A stretch of DNA of 64,000 nt from Paramecium octaurelia (GCA_905182995.1 CAJJDP010000112.1:108744-172743), one strand, 5' to 3'; counted from the first letter of the stretch, positions 1-13,960 are shown. A program made the numbers and translations. Notes: generated from the letters alone by a model not told the origin.

Positions 1-144
1 TAAATAAATTCTTTGTTATCTGGAATTATGGTACCTACTTATCAAGAAGACTTTAACAATAAGCTAATGGATATTGGTCAATCTATGTTAGTTAATCCTT
101 TCGAGGAGAAAAAAGGAAAAAAGAAGAAGAAGAAGAAGGATTGA
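1..144 (+). CDS. C-terminal end of an unidentified protein with a lysine-rich tail (5' truncated)
   Basis: The frame is open from the window edge to TGA at 142-144 when TAA is read as glutamine. The last residues are acidic and amphipathic (EEDFNN, LMDIGQ) and then run into a tail of about nine lysines ending KKD. Such a tail could act in nuclear targeting or RNA/ribosome contact, but that is inference. The family cannot be recognised from 47 residues. A possible opposite-strand coding end lies four bases downstream, which would be a tail-to-tail arrangement. Confidence 0.6.
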
Positions 145-566
145 TCATTCATAATATTTAAAATTTAATACTAATTAAGCCATATCCATTAGATTTCGAT
201 TCAGATTTTATCAAATGTATACCATTCATTATATCCAACGACATATGGAAGATATCCTTTTCAATGTTAGAATCACTGTATCCTATTTAGATTAATAAAA
301 TTCAATTTTTTAATTTATAACTCTGTAAAATCTATTTTTTAATATACATTCCTTAATCCAAAAAGGTATCAACAAAATTAATAATTTTTAGAATTATAGA
401 AATTATAAAATTGAAAACTGTTGAAGTATAGATACTAAAATAAATCCATATTTCAATAATGTCTAATATGATCTTCGAGATTATTTTAAATAACCAAAGA
501 GTATATAAAAATCAATATAATATCATGGAGGATTAAATTAAATAATAATCAATTATATTTATATAA
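145..566. other. AT-rich spacer with a possible minus-strand coding remnant
   Basis: Most of this stretch is very AT-rich with no convincing gene. On the minus strand a frame is open from about 290 down to a TGA at 151-149, with a protein-like tail (DSNIEKDIFHMSLDIMNG, SKSNGYGL). It meets a TGA upstream and no intron of usual size repairs it. It may be a decayed gene end or chance. The last 30 bases before 567 would hold the promoter and leader of the next gene. Confidence 0.25.
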
Positions 567-2634
567 ATGACTTCTTATATGCAGTCCTCCTTTAGTATTC
601 AAACTAAAGCCAACTTTGATTTTTTGCAACAACCTAGTGATTCTGATTCGGATAGCGAATCAAAACAATTTATAAAAGGAGCCTAATAATAAAATTAGGA
701 GAGAGATTTAAAAAAATAAAAGAAACTGATTGATATAGAATCAATTAAAAGCGAGTTAGGGATTAGACCAATTACGGAGAATACAAATCCTGAAAATTAT
801 TACCGTAGATATTCTAGGAAAAGTATTGGGACAATAACAAATATGATAATACCAACATCATCTGTTCTGATTGAATAATTAAGTTAACTTAAAAAGATAA
901 AGGAAATAAGAAAAGAAGTGCCTCCTGAATTGCTAGGCCGCATTTATTCTGAATTTAGGTATAAGATGGAATTCAATTAGGTTTCAATCAGTGCCTCAAT
1001 TGAATCCAGTTTATAGACAGGGAGATCAAAATAAACGATTTTATATAATATTGGAAGGGAAGGTGGTAGTGATGAAGCCAAAAGAGAAAATGGTTGGATC
1101 TAATAAGTTGGATTACTACGATAATTAAACATCAAAACCTGCGAAAAAGACTGAGCAGGATCCCTACGGATTGAATAATGTATTCCCTGACTACATTATA
1201 GTGAAAGTACTATTTTAAGGAGAGTATGTAAATAAAGAGCTATTAAAGTTCGTTTGGAGAGGCAGCTATTAAGTTGGACACGGCAAGGTCATCGACTGTT
1301 TATGCATTAGAATAGACTCACTTAATATACTTAAGTGAAATGGCATATTTAGAATTGATTAACCCTTATATGAGTGCTGCATTAGATAATAAAATCAATT
1401 ACTTTTCCAAAACTCCCCTATTTTAGTTTATTGAACCTTAAGAATTCATGGGCATAATTTTGGAATGTAAGATGATAACCTATCATGCTGGTGAAATGTT
1501 GTTTAAGGAAGACGATAAAGCAACTCATATCTATTTTATTATTGATGGAGAAATTGAATTGTCTAAGAAAGTGGGAGAAAAACGAATAATTTTATCATCA
1601 TACGGATAATATTAAGGATTCGGAGAGGTGGAAATTATGATAAAGATCTCTAGATTCACACAAGCCAAAGTTATTACTCCAAAATTACACGTCTATAGAA
1701 TCAGAAAGAGATAATTCTTTGATAACTTAGGTAATTATCAAATTTTTGAAACTATGAAAAAGAATTCAAATATTATATATAGACATTGGTAAAATAGATG
1801 TGAAGCTGCATAATAGACAATTCATCAATAAGATGAAGTACATTATATTATTATTATCAGATCTATAAGGCTGCTTAGGATGTCTAATAAAATAAACCAA
1901 ATTTTAAGGCTAAGCATATTCTTAATAAGAAATTGGTGGAATCATAAGGATAGAAGTTGTCATAAGTGAAATTGTTGTAGAACATAACAGATGAAGATTT
2001 AAGGAATATCAAAATAGTTAATACTCAAAATCAAAGTGTGTTATAAAAAGTGTACAGCAATACGTTGCAATAATATTAAGCTCGATTATTAAAGAAACCT
2101 TAAGCTGTTTAATAATCTCATGATGAAAATTGCATTAGAAATCCATTCACAATTAAAACTCAAGCAGATATTTTGAGTGAAAACAGCACAGAATTTAATT
2201 CATTAACAACTCGATCGTCTTAGCCTGTGGTTAAGACTGACAATGTTATTCACTCTTATGGGTAATTACCATCACTTCATATCCCATAAAATACTCCTTT
2301 ACAAATGGTTTTTGACACACTAAGCACACTTCCTAGAGTAAATAAGGATAACCTAGTTTTATCTTTAATGTATTAATAAGCTTTCAAATCAGAGAATCCA
2401 GAAAAGAAAGCCAAATAGATTTAAAAGGTCATTTAGGCATCCTATAGGAATGTTTAAAAGTAATATGAATCTAAAATTCTTCCTACAAATGAAGTCAATA
2501 ATACTAGTAACAATTAATCGATTGACAGACGTAGATTGAAATTCAAATCAAGTGGATCTTATGATCTTAATTCAACCAGAAGCAATTATGTGAGTTTTGT
2601 ACAATAAAAGTAATTATGTTAATAAATCAATTGA
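567..2634 (+). CDS. Protein with two cyclic-nucleotide-binding-like domains
   Basis: With introns at 959-980, 1224-1248 and 1838-1860 (22, 25 and 23 nt) the model closes exactly in frame at 665 residues. The first CNB-type beta barrel covers about residues 140-270. It has a VYRQGDQNKRFYIILEGKV strand and a phosphate-cassette-like GDSFGEAAI followed by RSSTVYALE. A second, weaker CNB copy follows (FKEDDKATHIYFIIDGEIEL, then GFGEVEI). The last 300 residues are glutamine/serine-rich and look disordered. No kinase or channel domain is attached, so it may be a regulatory or cilia-associated cNMP sensor, or it may not bind nucleotide at all. The arginine after the first cassette fits cAMP/cGMP binding, and the second copy lacks it. 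The start is the first Met, followed at once by a Ser/Asp-rich N-terminus. Confidence 0.82.
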
Positions 2635-2688
2635 ATAACTATTAAATATTTTCTTTGTTTTTTAAACTATTCATTCAATATACAAAAT

Positions 2689-3536
2689 ATGAAAAAGTAT
2701 ACTGAAAAGGAGTTTGAAGAGAAAGTAGAGATTGCAGTCGATAAAGTACTTTAATTTATGTAGAATTTAGTATTTAAGCAAGAAAGCTCAACAATAACAA
2801 TAAAAAGGGTACTTTCATCATCATAATGAATGTATCATTGATAAATTGGTTGAGAAGGAGAAGTTGATGACAAGCATAGCTAACATCTTTACAGAAGTGG
2901 CTAAGATCACTTGCAATGAATTGGTTGAGCCCATTAAATAATAGATTGATCAATTAGAATCGGATTTGGCTAAGATCAAAGAACTAGTCATCAAAAGTTT
3001 TAATCAAGTAAATATAACGCTTACAATCAGTTTACTCCAGTAATGAGGAGTGTAGGAGTACCAGAAAAAGTAATTGAAAATGGCAAATAGATAGAAACAG
3101 AAGAAATTGATAGAGTGAGAAAAAAATTACAGAATCATGACAATATGATCAGTTTATTGATGGATACATAGTAAGATTATATCCATATCATTTTGAGCCC
3201 AATTGAAATAGACATTGTAGATATTTAATACTTCTGATGACATTTAAGCGAGTATAATAAGTTATTGATATTTATTAGAATTACTATCGCAATTTGATGA
3301 CAAAATATATTAACTCAAATAGGAATTGAATGATACAAGAGTCAATGATACCGTTAGACAAGTCAAAGGTATATATAATAATTTAATCATTAGAGAAATG
3401 TAATGCTTGTTGGGTGGTTCTTGGCGATGTTAATGAAAGAGTAGAAAAGATGTAGAAGTACTTGGATGAACAAATGGAAAAGAAGAAATCAGGAGGCTTA
3501 TTGTAAAAGGCTGCTTCATATATCAAAGCATCATGA
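2689..3536 (+). CDS. Coiled-coil protein, family not recognised
   Basis: About 245 residues, mostly charged heptad-like helix (IDRVRKKLQ, QFDDKIYQLKQELND, MQKYLDEQMEKKK) with an early five-glutamine run. Clear introns are 2746-2770, 3008-3030, about 3251-3277 and 3369-3393. Around 3170-3220 the flanking exon frames (…SLLMDTQ and AQLKQTLQIF…) do not join through any GT-AG intron of usual length. Either an unusual splice or a one-base error/frameshift lies there. The C-terminus (GLLQKAASYIKAS) is clear. The gene ends 188 bp from the convergent transporter gene. No function is assigned. Confidence 0.6.
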
Positions 3537-3724
3537 ATTATATTGTGTATTTTAATTTAGTTAAAGTTATCAATAATTCTAGAATGTAATTTCATAATTA
3601 CATAGCTTATTAATTACTATACTCTTGGTTGTTAATTTCATAAGTTACAAAAATTAATCAATATTTTAGATTATTGTTTATGAATACTTTATTAATATTT
3701 CATTTTTATTATGTAAATACCTTG

Positions 3725-5706
3725 TCATTTAAAAATTCTCTTAAAGCCTATTAAATAATATGTAATCAAAAATACCGCAGGACACATTTCAGCATCTTCT
3801 GAACCCGATTTGGCCCTGGCTATTTCTTAATCAACACAATATAAATGGAGTATGCTTTCAATGGCAACTCCAAATATGTTTGTAAAGACAGTGGCAATAA
3901 CAAAAATAATGATTGCCAATAATAAAGTTGGATTATATGGATTAATGACAATGCCTCCAAATAACAATTGAGGTAATTCTGAAATAGATCTAAAAAAGAA
4001 CATAGAGATTGATAATGTTATCATGATTCTTGCAATATTGTTTATTAAATCTCCCAAACCTACAACCTACATAACAATTGATGGATTATTTGACATAATA
4101 TCTAGACCTTTTTTGGCAGCATGGAAGAAGCCATCCCCAGTCATGTTAATTTAGACATAGATATTCTGATTCAGATATTGTAAAAACCTTTCGAAACACC
4201 ATATGCAACATGCACAACACTTGAAACAGAATTGACAGCCATCTGTGTTCCTCATATATTCAGCATTTCTCTATAGTGATCAATTGAATATTAAATACAT
4301 ATAGATATTCGAAGAAGGATCTAAATATTGAGATTAATCCCAATAATAAGGCTCCAAGTACTATTGAACCAAAATGATAGACAAAACATCTTTTCCAGGA
4401 TGAATTGAGTGGTTATACATGTTCCTAACCACTCTTTCCTTGTTGCCAATACCATACACACACTGAACCTGCTATGATAAAGCTATTGACTCCAATAATT
4501 AATGCATATGTCCAAAAAGTGGCAAACAACAAATAGAATCCACTAAAATATTCAAGTAATGTGTATTTCAATTATCCAAATGGCCATTACTATTGTTTAT
4601 CTCCAGGTGTACCAGTTGAACATATGATTCTAATTTTAGTAGTTTAATTACAATGCTATGTAGATAAAAATAACAGTTAAAATAAGAGTGGCAATAGTTG
4701 AGAATACAGGAACAATGACAATACTGACATTTTTAGTGACAAAATCAGAAGCTGACTTGATGATGGCAATGGCTAGATTGATTCTTTTGTAAAAACAAAT
4801 TGTCAAGATTATAGTACCCAATCCAAAACACCACCAAATTACCGCTTAGAATAGATATCCAGTAGGTGATAAACCTATAGTCATACTTGATCTATTTGGA
4901 TAGATATATTTATTACGCTGCCTTATATTATAAATAACTATAATAGCCAAAGAAGATAGACAACACAACGATTATAAAGATGATGAACCAAATTACAGTT
5001 TTGCTGCACCATTTCAGTAGGTAAGTGAATGACAAAGTAAAACAGATTCCCAATACAATGAATATGAATAAGGTATACTTGGCTCCACTGATATCAGAAA
5101 TCATTTGATGCAAGAACCCCATTTTCAATGCTTCCTAAACTATCTTAAATTACTCTGGATCTGTGGGAATGCAGACTCTTTAATCAACTATATATATATA
5201 TTTTATATATACATTTAATGCTGTTGTATAATGTGGCTTAACTACAGGAGGTTACTATAGAATTGACAGCACATTTTAGTTATGAATTTGGAGTAGTTCC
5301 AATGGGTGTAGTAGTTGTGGTTGGAACAGTAGTGGTAGTTGGAGGATTGTACTACAAGTGTTTGTGTTTTGGAACTGTTACACTTGGACATTCTTAAACA
5401 CAGACAGTCTTCCATAAGAAATCGCTATTGAGAGTAGTGAAATAGATGAATGGATAATCTCTCAATGTGTCTATTCCACATGGTCTATCTTTATCATATT
5501 TGTTTCTATTTACGATCAGGGTCATATCCTCTGTCTATCAATAATAAATTTCCGCTTTGATTCATGTACAATCCAATTCCCAAGATACTCAATAATATGG
5601 CAGAATAGAGGACGGTACAAAATACATTTGTGCAGGACCTTCTACTGTTGTCTATTGGACCATTGGAAAGGTTAAGCAACAGATTGTTTCCATCTTATAT
5701 TTGCAT
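3725..5706 (-). CDS. Choline transporter-like protein (SLC44/CTL family)
   Basis: After five introns (25, 25, 34, 22 and 28 nt) the model is exactly 615 residues. It opens with RRSCTNVFC before the first membrane span, then a cysteine-containing, threonine-rich extracellular loop. About nine more hydrophobic spans follow. The family core is clear: an ALIIGVNSFIIAGSVCVWYWQ span, then a conserved Arg and YHFGSIVLGALLLGLI, then a Cys-rich segment (CFKCCACCIWCFERF) and a late YCVDQEI. Known members move choline or ethanolamine across the plasma or organelle membrane. The substrate here is inferred only from the family. The chosen ATG is the only one upstream of the first span. It sits 11 bp from the start codon of the divergent kinase. 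Confidence 0.88.
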
Positions 5707-5717
5707 TTATTTAATTT

Positions 5718-7188
<1,471 letters not shown>

Positions 7189-7226
7189 TGTTATATAATA
7201 AATGATTGTTATAATTTAAAATTAAT

Positions 7227-8185
7227 ATGCAAGATAGTTAAAACTTAAAGGACTTGCAAGTTCAATTAACTAAATTCATCAGCAGACTAGAAGAACTGGA
7301 GAGAGAGAACAAGTACTTGAAGGAACATGTGATGAATCAATAATACTAGTTGATGTAAAATGTAAAAATTATTGATACCAAATATTAATAAATGCATCGT
7401 AAGTAAATTTAAACATTAATCCTAAAGATATCTAAAATGCCTATATAGGTATGGCATATCGTAAAGTTGTTTAACAAGCATGATTTCGCATTATAATAAA
7501 TTGATTGGAGCGGAAAAGATGGATTTGAAACAATGCATAGACAGATTTGGAGTAGTGTATGAGAAGGATAAGATTATAAATGAGGAGGAGATGAAGAATA
7601 TAATAAAGGACAGAATTTCAAAGGATAGCGAGGAAATATAAACCTTATTCTTCCCAAACAAATTCTATAGAAACGAATGCTTAAGTGAAAAAGATTCATT
7701 GTAAGCCTGCTTTAATAACTAGATAAAATACTTGTACATTCCAATCTTTGTAATCGCAACGTTGTAAAATGCAATCTTCTTTACAGACCAATTCAGAGTT
7801 ATATACTGAAAATTCAGATGAAACTATTATAAATAATCTAACTACTCAGAGATATTTGGAAAAATTATAATTTGATTATCAAAATGATTAAACTTTGCAT
7901 TATCCAAAGACATTCAAAGTGGAAAGACTACTCCAGCAATCAAATAGAGATCCGAACACCCAAATCTTGACAGATAGGTCTATGAGAATGAAATAGGATA
8001 GAAGGGCTGAAAGTAAGGCAGAACAGAATCACAATTCAAGATTGGATGTGAAATGTTCGCCATAAAAATAACTAAATTTATCGATTAATGAGGATAGAGT
8101 GAAGAGATTTGATAATCATTAAGAAAATGAAGTCAAGTAGTAGAGGAGAAGATCAAGAGCAGAGAGACTGAATTTATAACCATGA
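7227..8185 (+). CDS. Unidentified protein with an N-terminal coiled coil; exon joins partly unresolved
   Basis: The N-terminus is a short leucine/glutamate coiled coil (FISRLEELERENKYLK). The middle exon is convincing (AEKMDLKQCIDRFGVVYEKDKIINEEEM…). The C-terminal part is polar, Asn/Gln/Arg-rich and ends RAERLNLQP. Frames change near 7400-7480 and near 7745-7800. The second change fits a 37-nt GT-AG intron, longer than usual here, and the first was not resolved. Either unusual introns or sequence errors are present, so the coordinates of internal exons are provisional. No family was recognised. Confidence 0.5.
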
Positions 8186-8391
8186 TGTCAAGGTAATTCG
8201 AGAATGATTTGAAATTATTTATATTCAGATTTATTTTTATATTAAATAAAGATTATTTAATGGGGGTGGGTGCAATTTTAATCGAGAATGTTCGTGAGAA
8301 TGGATTTTGATGTATCTTAAGGAAGAAGAGAACTTTCGAAAATATTTTAATATTGGTTTTGGAAGATGATAATATAAATATAGTATAATTA

Positions 8392-9350
8392 ATGTCAAAA
8401 TCCCGTAGTTAGTCATCCATACCTGCTTTTTTATAGAAAACTTATGATATTTTAGAAGTATGATTGTTAAAATAGAATCAGAATTCTCAACTCTAAGATA
8501 TTGTTGGTTGGAATGAGGATGGTTCAGGCTTTTTGGTGAAGAATGTGATAGCATTTCAGGATCAAGTATTGCCAATGTATTTCAAACACAGGAATTTTGC
8601 TTCTTTTGTTCGATAGGTATATGTCAAGAAATTATAGGGATCAGATGAATATGTATGGATTTCATAAATCAAGAAGTGATTAGAAGGAGAATGAGTTTAT
8701 TCATCCTCATTTTAAGAGAGATCAAAGGTAATTGTAATTATTTAAAATAGAAACCTTTTGAAGAAAATTAAGAGAAAGTCAGGAGAACATGGCGATGATC
8801 AATTTACCATAATGGAATTGAAACCCCATCGAAATCAAAATATTTCAGATGTAAAATATATTGGATTAACAAAATTTAGAAACAAATACAACAGATAATG
8901 ACCAAATAGTCAGAGTTGGAGAAGGTGTGTAAAATTCTGATTGAATAGAATAATAAAATATTATAGTGCAATTAGCAATTAAGAAACCAATTGGTTCAAG
9001 AAAGGTAAACAGTAAAGTGATAAGGTTACTAGATGTACTGGCAATAAGAAGTTGTAGAAGTTGAAGGATTATTTTTTGGGGTAGTAATAAACACAGGGCG
9101 ATTTATTACATGTATAATAAAGTTTAAAATTAAGAAACGAAGTCTTGAGGATATAATGTAATCAGACAATGAGGAGTTAATGGTGCCTAATTTGAAGAAG
9201 ATCAAAGGGGAAGATTCCGATAGCACCATTGACAAGATGGAACAATTATATGGACAACCAACTTTGATGTTAACAAACAATTTAGTTGATAATGATGGTA
9301 TGATTCAATTGCTCGATGATCATCAATTCAACGATATCTACTTTGATTGA
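8392..9350 (+). CDS. Heat-shock transcription factor (HSF family)
   Basis: Six introns (18-29 nt) give an exact 269-residue model. The N-terminal winged-helix HSF DNA-binding domain is unmistakable: IPAFLQKTYDILE, IVGWNEDGSGFLV, VLPMYFKHRNFASFVRQ and MNMYGFHK. The family usually has L where this protein has the M of QMNMYGF. A basic stretch (LLKKIKRKSG) and a leucine-zipper-like oligomerisation region (ELEKVCKILIEQNNKILQ, then KKLQKLKDYFLG) follow. The acidic C-terminus (SDNEELMVP, LLDDHQFNDIYFD) may be the activation segment. Such factors trimerise and bind inverted nGAAn units upstream of stress genes. The CHIP-like gene near 62.5 kb belongs to the same stress pathway in general, but no regulation between the two can be shown here. 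Confidence 0.9.
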
Positions 9351-9397
9351 GCTATAATTAAGATGCATTGATGTTAGAAACTAATATTTTTTAAATT

Positions 9398-12300
9398 ATG
9401 AATTAATAATTGGGATCTTATGTCAAATTTTTCCATATCATCCGAGAATTAGGAGACAGCAACTAAATAGATGTTAAACAGAAATAAATCCTTAAAGTCA
9501 ATTTTACAACCAAGGAAAAAAAATTGATGAATATACTCAATGATCTAAGTATTAACAATCAAATTATTTTAGATGATGAAGACGAAGAAGAAATCAAATA
9601 TAGTCTCCTCAATTATCTAAATGAGTTGCCAAAAGAGAAGTATGAGATACAGAGACAAATGAAGAGAACCAGATCTAGCATTACTGATGTCGATCTTATT
9701 AAGGGTGTGCAATATGATGAACTCAAATTTACAGACACAGTCGCAGACATGGAGAAAGCCTTAAAGCTAATCACTCATTTTAACAACAAACTAAAAGATG
9801 GATAAACTATTGATCCCAAAGTCAATGAAATTTTCGAAAACATTCGCACTCTTTTCACCCAAACCTCACCCTATAATATACACTCCCCAGTTTTTATAGG
9901 AAGAGGCCAATCACTCAATTCAGATATTAACTACTAAATTGAATGCGAACTCAGCTAAGCATATAAGGAAGTTAAATGCTAATTTGCGAATTATATGAAG
10001 AGTCATCTGTTGCTTATGGATGAAACTGTGTCTTATAATACTATTTTCAGTTTACTTAAGGAATTAAGCAAGAATCTCTTGAATTGCGATAATTTTAGTT
10101 TCTTTGTCCTCAATTCAAATACTGACATGGAACTCTATCAATCCAAAACTGACAATATGGAATAGATACCCATGGATTAATCTATTTAAGATGAATTGGG
10201 AACTATCCCAGAAAACAAAGTATTTAGGTTCTCTAAGAATTCTTCCTTTTGTTCCAAATTAATGTCAATCAACTATCTGTCCTCTTATGGTTTATATGCC
10301 AATAATGTTGTGTTCATCTATCATTCAAAATAGAATAAATAACTTGAAACTTAAGATATTTTAAAGTATCTCCCTTTTATAACTTAGAATTGCAAATGAA
10401 TACTAATTAATTGATGAAATCAAGAATCTATCCATGTTCCTATTACAAACCATTTAAAATGCTAAAGTTTAATTCTTTAGTCCATTGTCTATTGCTGACA
10501 TGATCCTAGATCTTGGAATCTCATTCGTCAGAGCTTCTAAGTTTGTTCTCATTGAAAAAATATACAACATCATCAGCCAAATCTATAAAGTTGATAAGTA
10601 ATATTAATATTAATTTAATGATAGACTCTAAACAGATCAATAAGAAATCTAAGTTTGGGATACTGAGAGTGTCTACATAGTATTTAAAGATTAAACAGTT
10701 ACTGTATGCTTTAGAATTTATTAAATGAATCTAGTAAAACAGAGTGATCAAAGGTTGTATTCTGAAATCAAGCATTTCTATGAAAAGTACCTTCGATTTA
10801 TTCGTGAATGCTTTGATAAGAGTGCATTCTATAAATTCTTTCTAAGATCAAACGACTCACTCATTTTTGAATTCGACAAAAGTGGTCACCTCTTATTCCT
10901 CTCCAGACCAATCCCCAAATAAATCAAATCCAATTTCAACATCCAATTCAATTCACTTCTAATTCACTCCAATCAATTATCCTACAATAAGATATTTGAT
11001 CAAAATGTTGTTTCCAATATTGAAAACTACCTGCAAGATCATAAATGGAAAATGATGAAAGACAATGAGAAATAGTATGAAATATTCCTGAAAATCGAAG
11101 AGAAAACCTACAAAGGATTTGCAGTTATCTTCACTGAAAATATCAAAGGATGGGTCAAAGAACAATACAAATAATTAGAATCTGGCAATAAATTAGACTC
11201 CAAAATTAAAGCCAAAATCAGAAAATAACTCATCCAACATGAAACCATCAATTTTGTTAATAAATTAGAAGAGAACAATCCAGAAGTCAAAGATTCAGTT
11301 GCTTCTTTATATATGCCTTTATAACAATTGATTTTAAAACGATCTAGATCAATAAGGGACATGTAGAATGCTCAAAATGAACAAAAAATGAAGAAGACAG
11401 AAATGCCATAAAAATCAAAATTTCTAACTATTTAAGAATGGGACTTAAATGAGTTTTGTTTAGAGAGTTAAGATGATTTAATTGACTCATTTGATTTCAA
11501 TATTATGGACTTAACTTCACAAATACAAAAACATAGAATTGTATGGGCAATCTTAAAAAAGAATGGACATTTAGATGATTTCTAAATACCATCTGAAAAT
11601 CTACAAAGCTTTATTAAAGAAATGGAATACAATTATAATGTCAACAATAATCCTTATCACAATTATGATCATGGTATAACTGTAATGCAAACTGCTCATT
11701 ATTTCTGTATGGAATTGGCTCAAACCTCGAAATCCAAAATTATAGATAATTTTAATAAATTCATATTGATGATTAGTAGTTTTGGTCATGATGTAGGACA
11801 CACTGGCAAAACCAATGTTTTTGAAATCAATAGTTTGAGTGATCTAGCTATCAGATATCATGACAAAAGTGTACTTGAATAACATCATGCTGCGTTGACT
11901 ATTTAAGTTCTAAAAAATCCATAAAGTAACATCCTTGTCAACCTCAATCAATAAGAATTCAGAAACTTCAGAAAAGGCCTCATTGCCAATATATTAAGTA
12001 CAGATATGTCTGAACATTTCACATTGTTAAAGGACTTTGAAAATAGACCAAAAGATTTCAATGATTGTAAAATTTTAAGTGGTTACATTATGCATACAAG
12101 CGATTTTGGAGGAGCAGGTAAAAAATCTAATTTGTCTATTAAATGGTCTTCAAGAGTTAATCAAGAATTTAGTATATAATACAAGTTAGAGGGTGAATTG
12201 GGATACCCACAATAACCTTACATGAAGGATTTACATATTGTAATTCATTTTCTTATTTTTAGCCACATGTCATGGCCAAATCAGAAATAGGATTCCTTAA

Positions 12301-12436
12301 GGTCATTGTCAGACCCTGTTATGCATTATTAAGTGAATTTTTGGAGGATAGACTCAAACATTGCATTGCCAATATTGATGATACAATCCAGCATTGGGAG
12401 AAAATAGTAAAGAAAGGTGAAGAATAACAATAATGA
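9398..12436 (+). CDS. 3',5'-cyclic nucleotide phosphodiesterase, class I, with probable GAF-like N-terminal domains
   Basis: Two introns (10366-10387 and 12240-12262) give exactly 997 residues. The C-terminal catalytic domain has the class I metal-site motifs: NPYHNYDHG, GHDVGHTGKTNVF, TDMSEH, and the second aspartate in HTSDFGG. It also has WSSRVNQEF and the late IGFLKVIVRPCY helix. Upstream, two weakly similar segments (around FSFFVLNSNTD and FVRASKFVLIEKIY) have the spacing of tandem GAF domains that bind cNMP in many phosphodiesterases. That part is inference. The enzyme would hydrolyse cAMP and/or cGMP, and the sequence does not reveal which. The start at 9398 opens the only frame that joins the N-terminal helix (KFFHIIRELGD). 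Confidence 0.87.
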
Positions 12437-12479
12437 AAACTATATTTATTTAATTTTTATGTTGTGTGAGAATTTAAAA

Positions 12480-12846
12480 ATGTCTGAGAATTTTGTGGAG
12501 AAATACCCAGATAGAGTGTAATTCTTAATGATAAATAGTCCCATATTATTATAGATTAGTCAAAGATCTAGACTGAGATTTTAAGATAAAACATCTATTA
12601 AAAAATACTTAGTGAGCAAATCTGATCATTTTTATCATTTTCTTTAAGTAATTCGAGAAACCCTACATTTATAAAAACAAGAAAGTCTTTATTTATTCAT
12701 CAATAATGCTGGTCTAATCAAGGCAGGTAAAAAATTATAAATTCATTTTAGAAAGTTAAGTTGATGAAATCTATCAGAAATTTAAAAGTTCAGATGGCTT
12801 TCTTAGAATTAATCTAACAGAGTATCCTTCTTTTGGAAATTTTTGA
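12480..12846 (+). CDS. ATG8-like ubiquitin-fold autophagy protein
   Basis: One 25-nt intron (12727-12751) gives 113 residues. ATG8 landmarks appear in order: KYPDRV near the N-terminus, KKYLVSKSD, FLQVIRETL, SLYLFINNAGL, VDEIYQKFKSSDGFLRINL and a terminal SFG. The N-terminal helices are shortened. Two residues (Asn-Phe) follow the glycine, so conjugation to phosphatidylethanolamine would need cleavage by an ATG4-type protease. The 3' two-thirds of the gene recur exactly 1,332 bp downstream as part of the direct repeat. The gene starts 43 bp after the phosphodiesterase stop. ATG12 is a less likely alternative, because the chain has the DGFLR…SFG ending of ATG8. Confidence 0.85.
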
Positions 12847-13959
12847 TACTTACAATATTCATACTCATAATTTATAAAGCAATATTCTATAACAACTAAT
12901 GCTCATATATAATTATTAATCTCATTTTTTCATTATTATTGCATACCTTATTTGATAAATCCACTTTAGATAATTATCAAATTTGAAATTCAATGCTTTA
13001 TTTCATTTTATGAACATAGAACATCCTTACATATAATTTTAAACTGTTCATAATTACAAAATAATTTTGCTTTTGTAACAATGATATGATAAAGAAATTT
13101 TCTGTTAAATATTCGATTAAGTGTGAAAGGATATTTCTAATTTTAGACTTTATAATATAATAAATAAAAGAATTATTACTTTTTTAAACTAAAATTTTGA
13201 ATTATAATGAATTCGAATGATTTAGTTCAATTATTTAAGGGCATACAATAAATTAAGGAATCTCATTAAAAAAATGGTTAAATTCTGTAATCTATTTAAA
13301 TTATTCGGAAGATTCAATTTTAAACTTTGTAATTTGATGGAAAATGGAAGAATTAAAATTAAATCAATTAAATAGCTTCCATATAACAGAAGATGATCGC
13401 ATTTAATTTAAATTCTTGATTAAATATATAATTAAGGAGTTGAAAATAAAGGACATAATGTCTTAAAAAAATAATCAAAATATTGATAAAAAATAATCAC
13501 TTACTTCTTAAAGGTATGCAAAACTAAGAATTCTCAAACTTAATTTTTGAATACCTTAATATAATCTTATATTAGCTGTTTATTCTATTCAAATGGATAT
13601 GGATCTAAAAATAATTAAAATTCTATTTAAATATCATTCAAAATAACCATCATTTATTCAAAAAAATAAACTTATAAAATAATAAGGGAAAAAACAACTC
13701 TAGGTGTAATTTGAATTTTGAATTTCCTTGATACTCTATAAATCTTCTCCCTTATATCTGTATTTTTATATTTAGTTTTTACTTTGTTTAGCATTATTAA
13801 CAATTGGATGTTAATAGAATATTAAAGGTATTTAAACCAAATTATTTTGATTTCCTTTCAATTAAAATTATGAAATACTAAATAATAATATGCTCATCTT
13901 GTAAAATAAGCGTAGGCTATTTAAATTGTGCTACTTGCCTGAAAAAATTCTAGTTTGAT
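12629..13959 (+). repeat. First copy of a 1,331-bp exact direct repeat
   Basis: Every stretch compared is identical to 13961-15291 at an offset of 1,332. It begins inside the ATG8-like coding region and covers its C-terminal part plus about 1.1 kb of AT-rich downstream DNA. The two copies are separated only by the single N at 13960. Identity in non-coding AT-rich DNA and the N at the junction point to two overlapping contig ends that were joined instead of merged. Confidence 0.9.
13207..13419 (+). CDS. Possible small glutamine-rich protein (70 aa), uncertain
   Basis: An ATG-to-TGA frame of 70 codons has many TAA/TAG codons (QLFKGIQQIKESHQKNGQ…). In this AT-rich DNA and with the ciliate code, a frame of this length can occur by chance. 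No domain, signal peptide or neighbour supports it. An identical frame lies in the second repeat copy at 14539-14751. Confidence 0.2.
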
Positions 13960-13960
13960 N
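13960..13960. other. Single ambiguous base (N) at the repeat junction
   Basis: The only N in the window. The equivalent base at the end of copy two (15292) is A. It marks a scaffold join and is the main reason to doubt that the tandem repeat is real. Confidence 0.95.

Noticed and set aside
8237-8575. 112-codon minus-strand frame over the HSF gene
   Set aside because: The plus strand encodes a clear HSF DNA-binding domain here, so the frame is its antisense shadow.
9029-9280. 83-codon minus-strand frame
   Set aside because: It is antisense to the HSF C-terminal exons, which carry the oligomerisation region.
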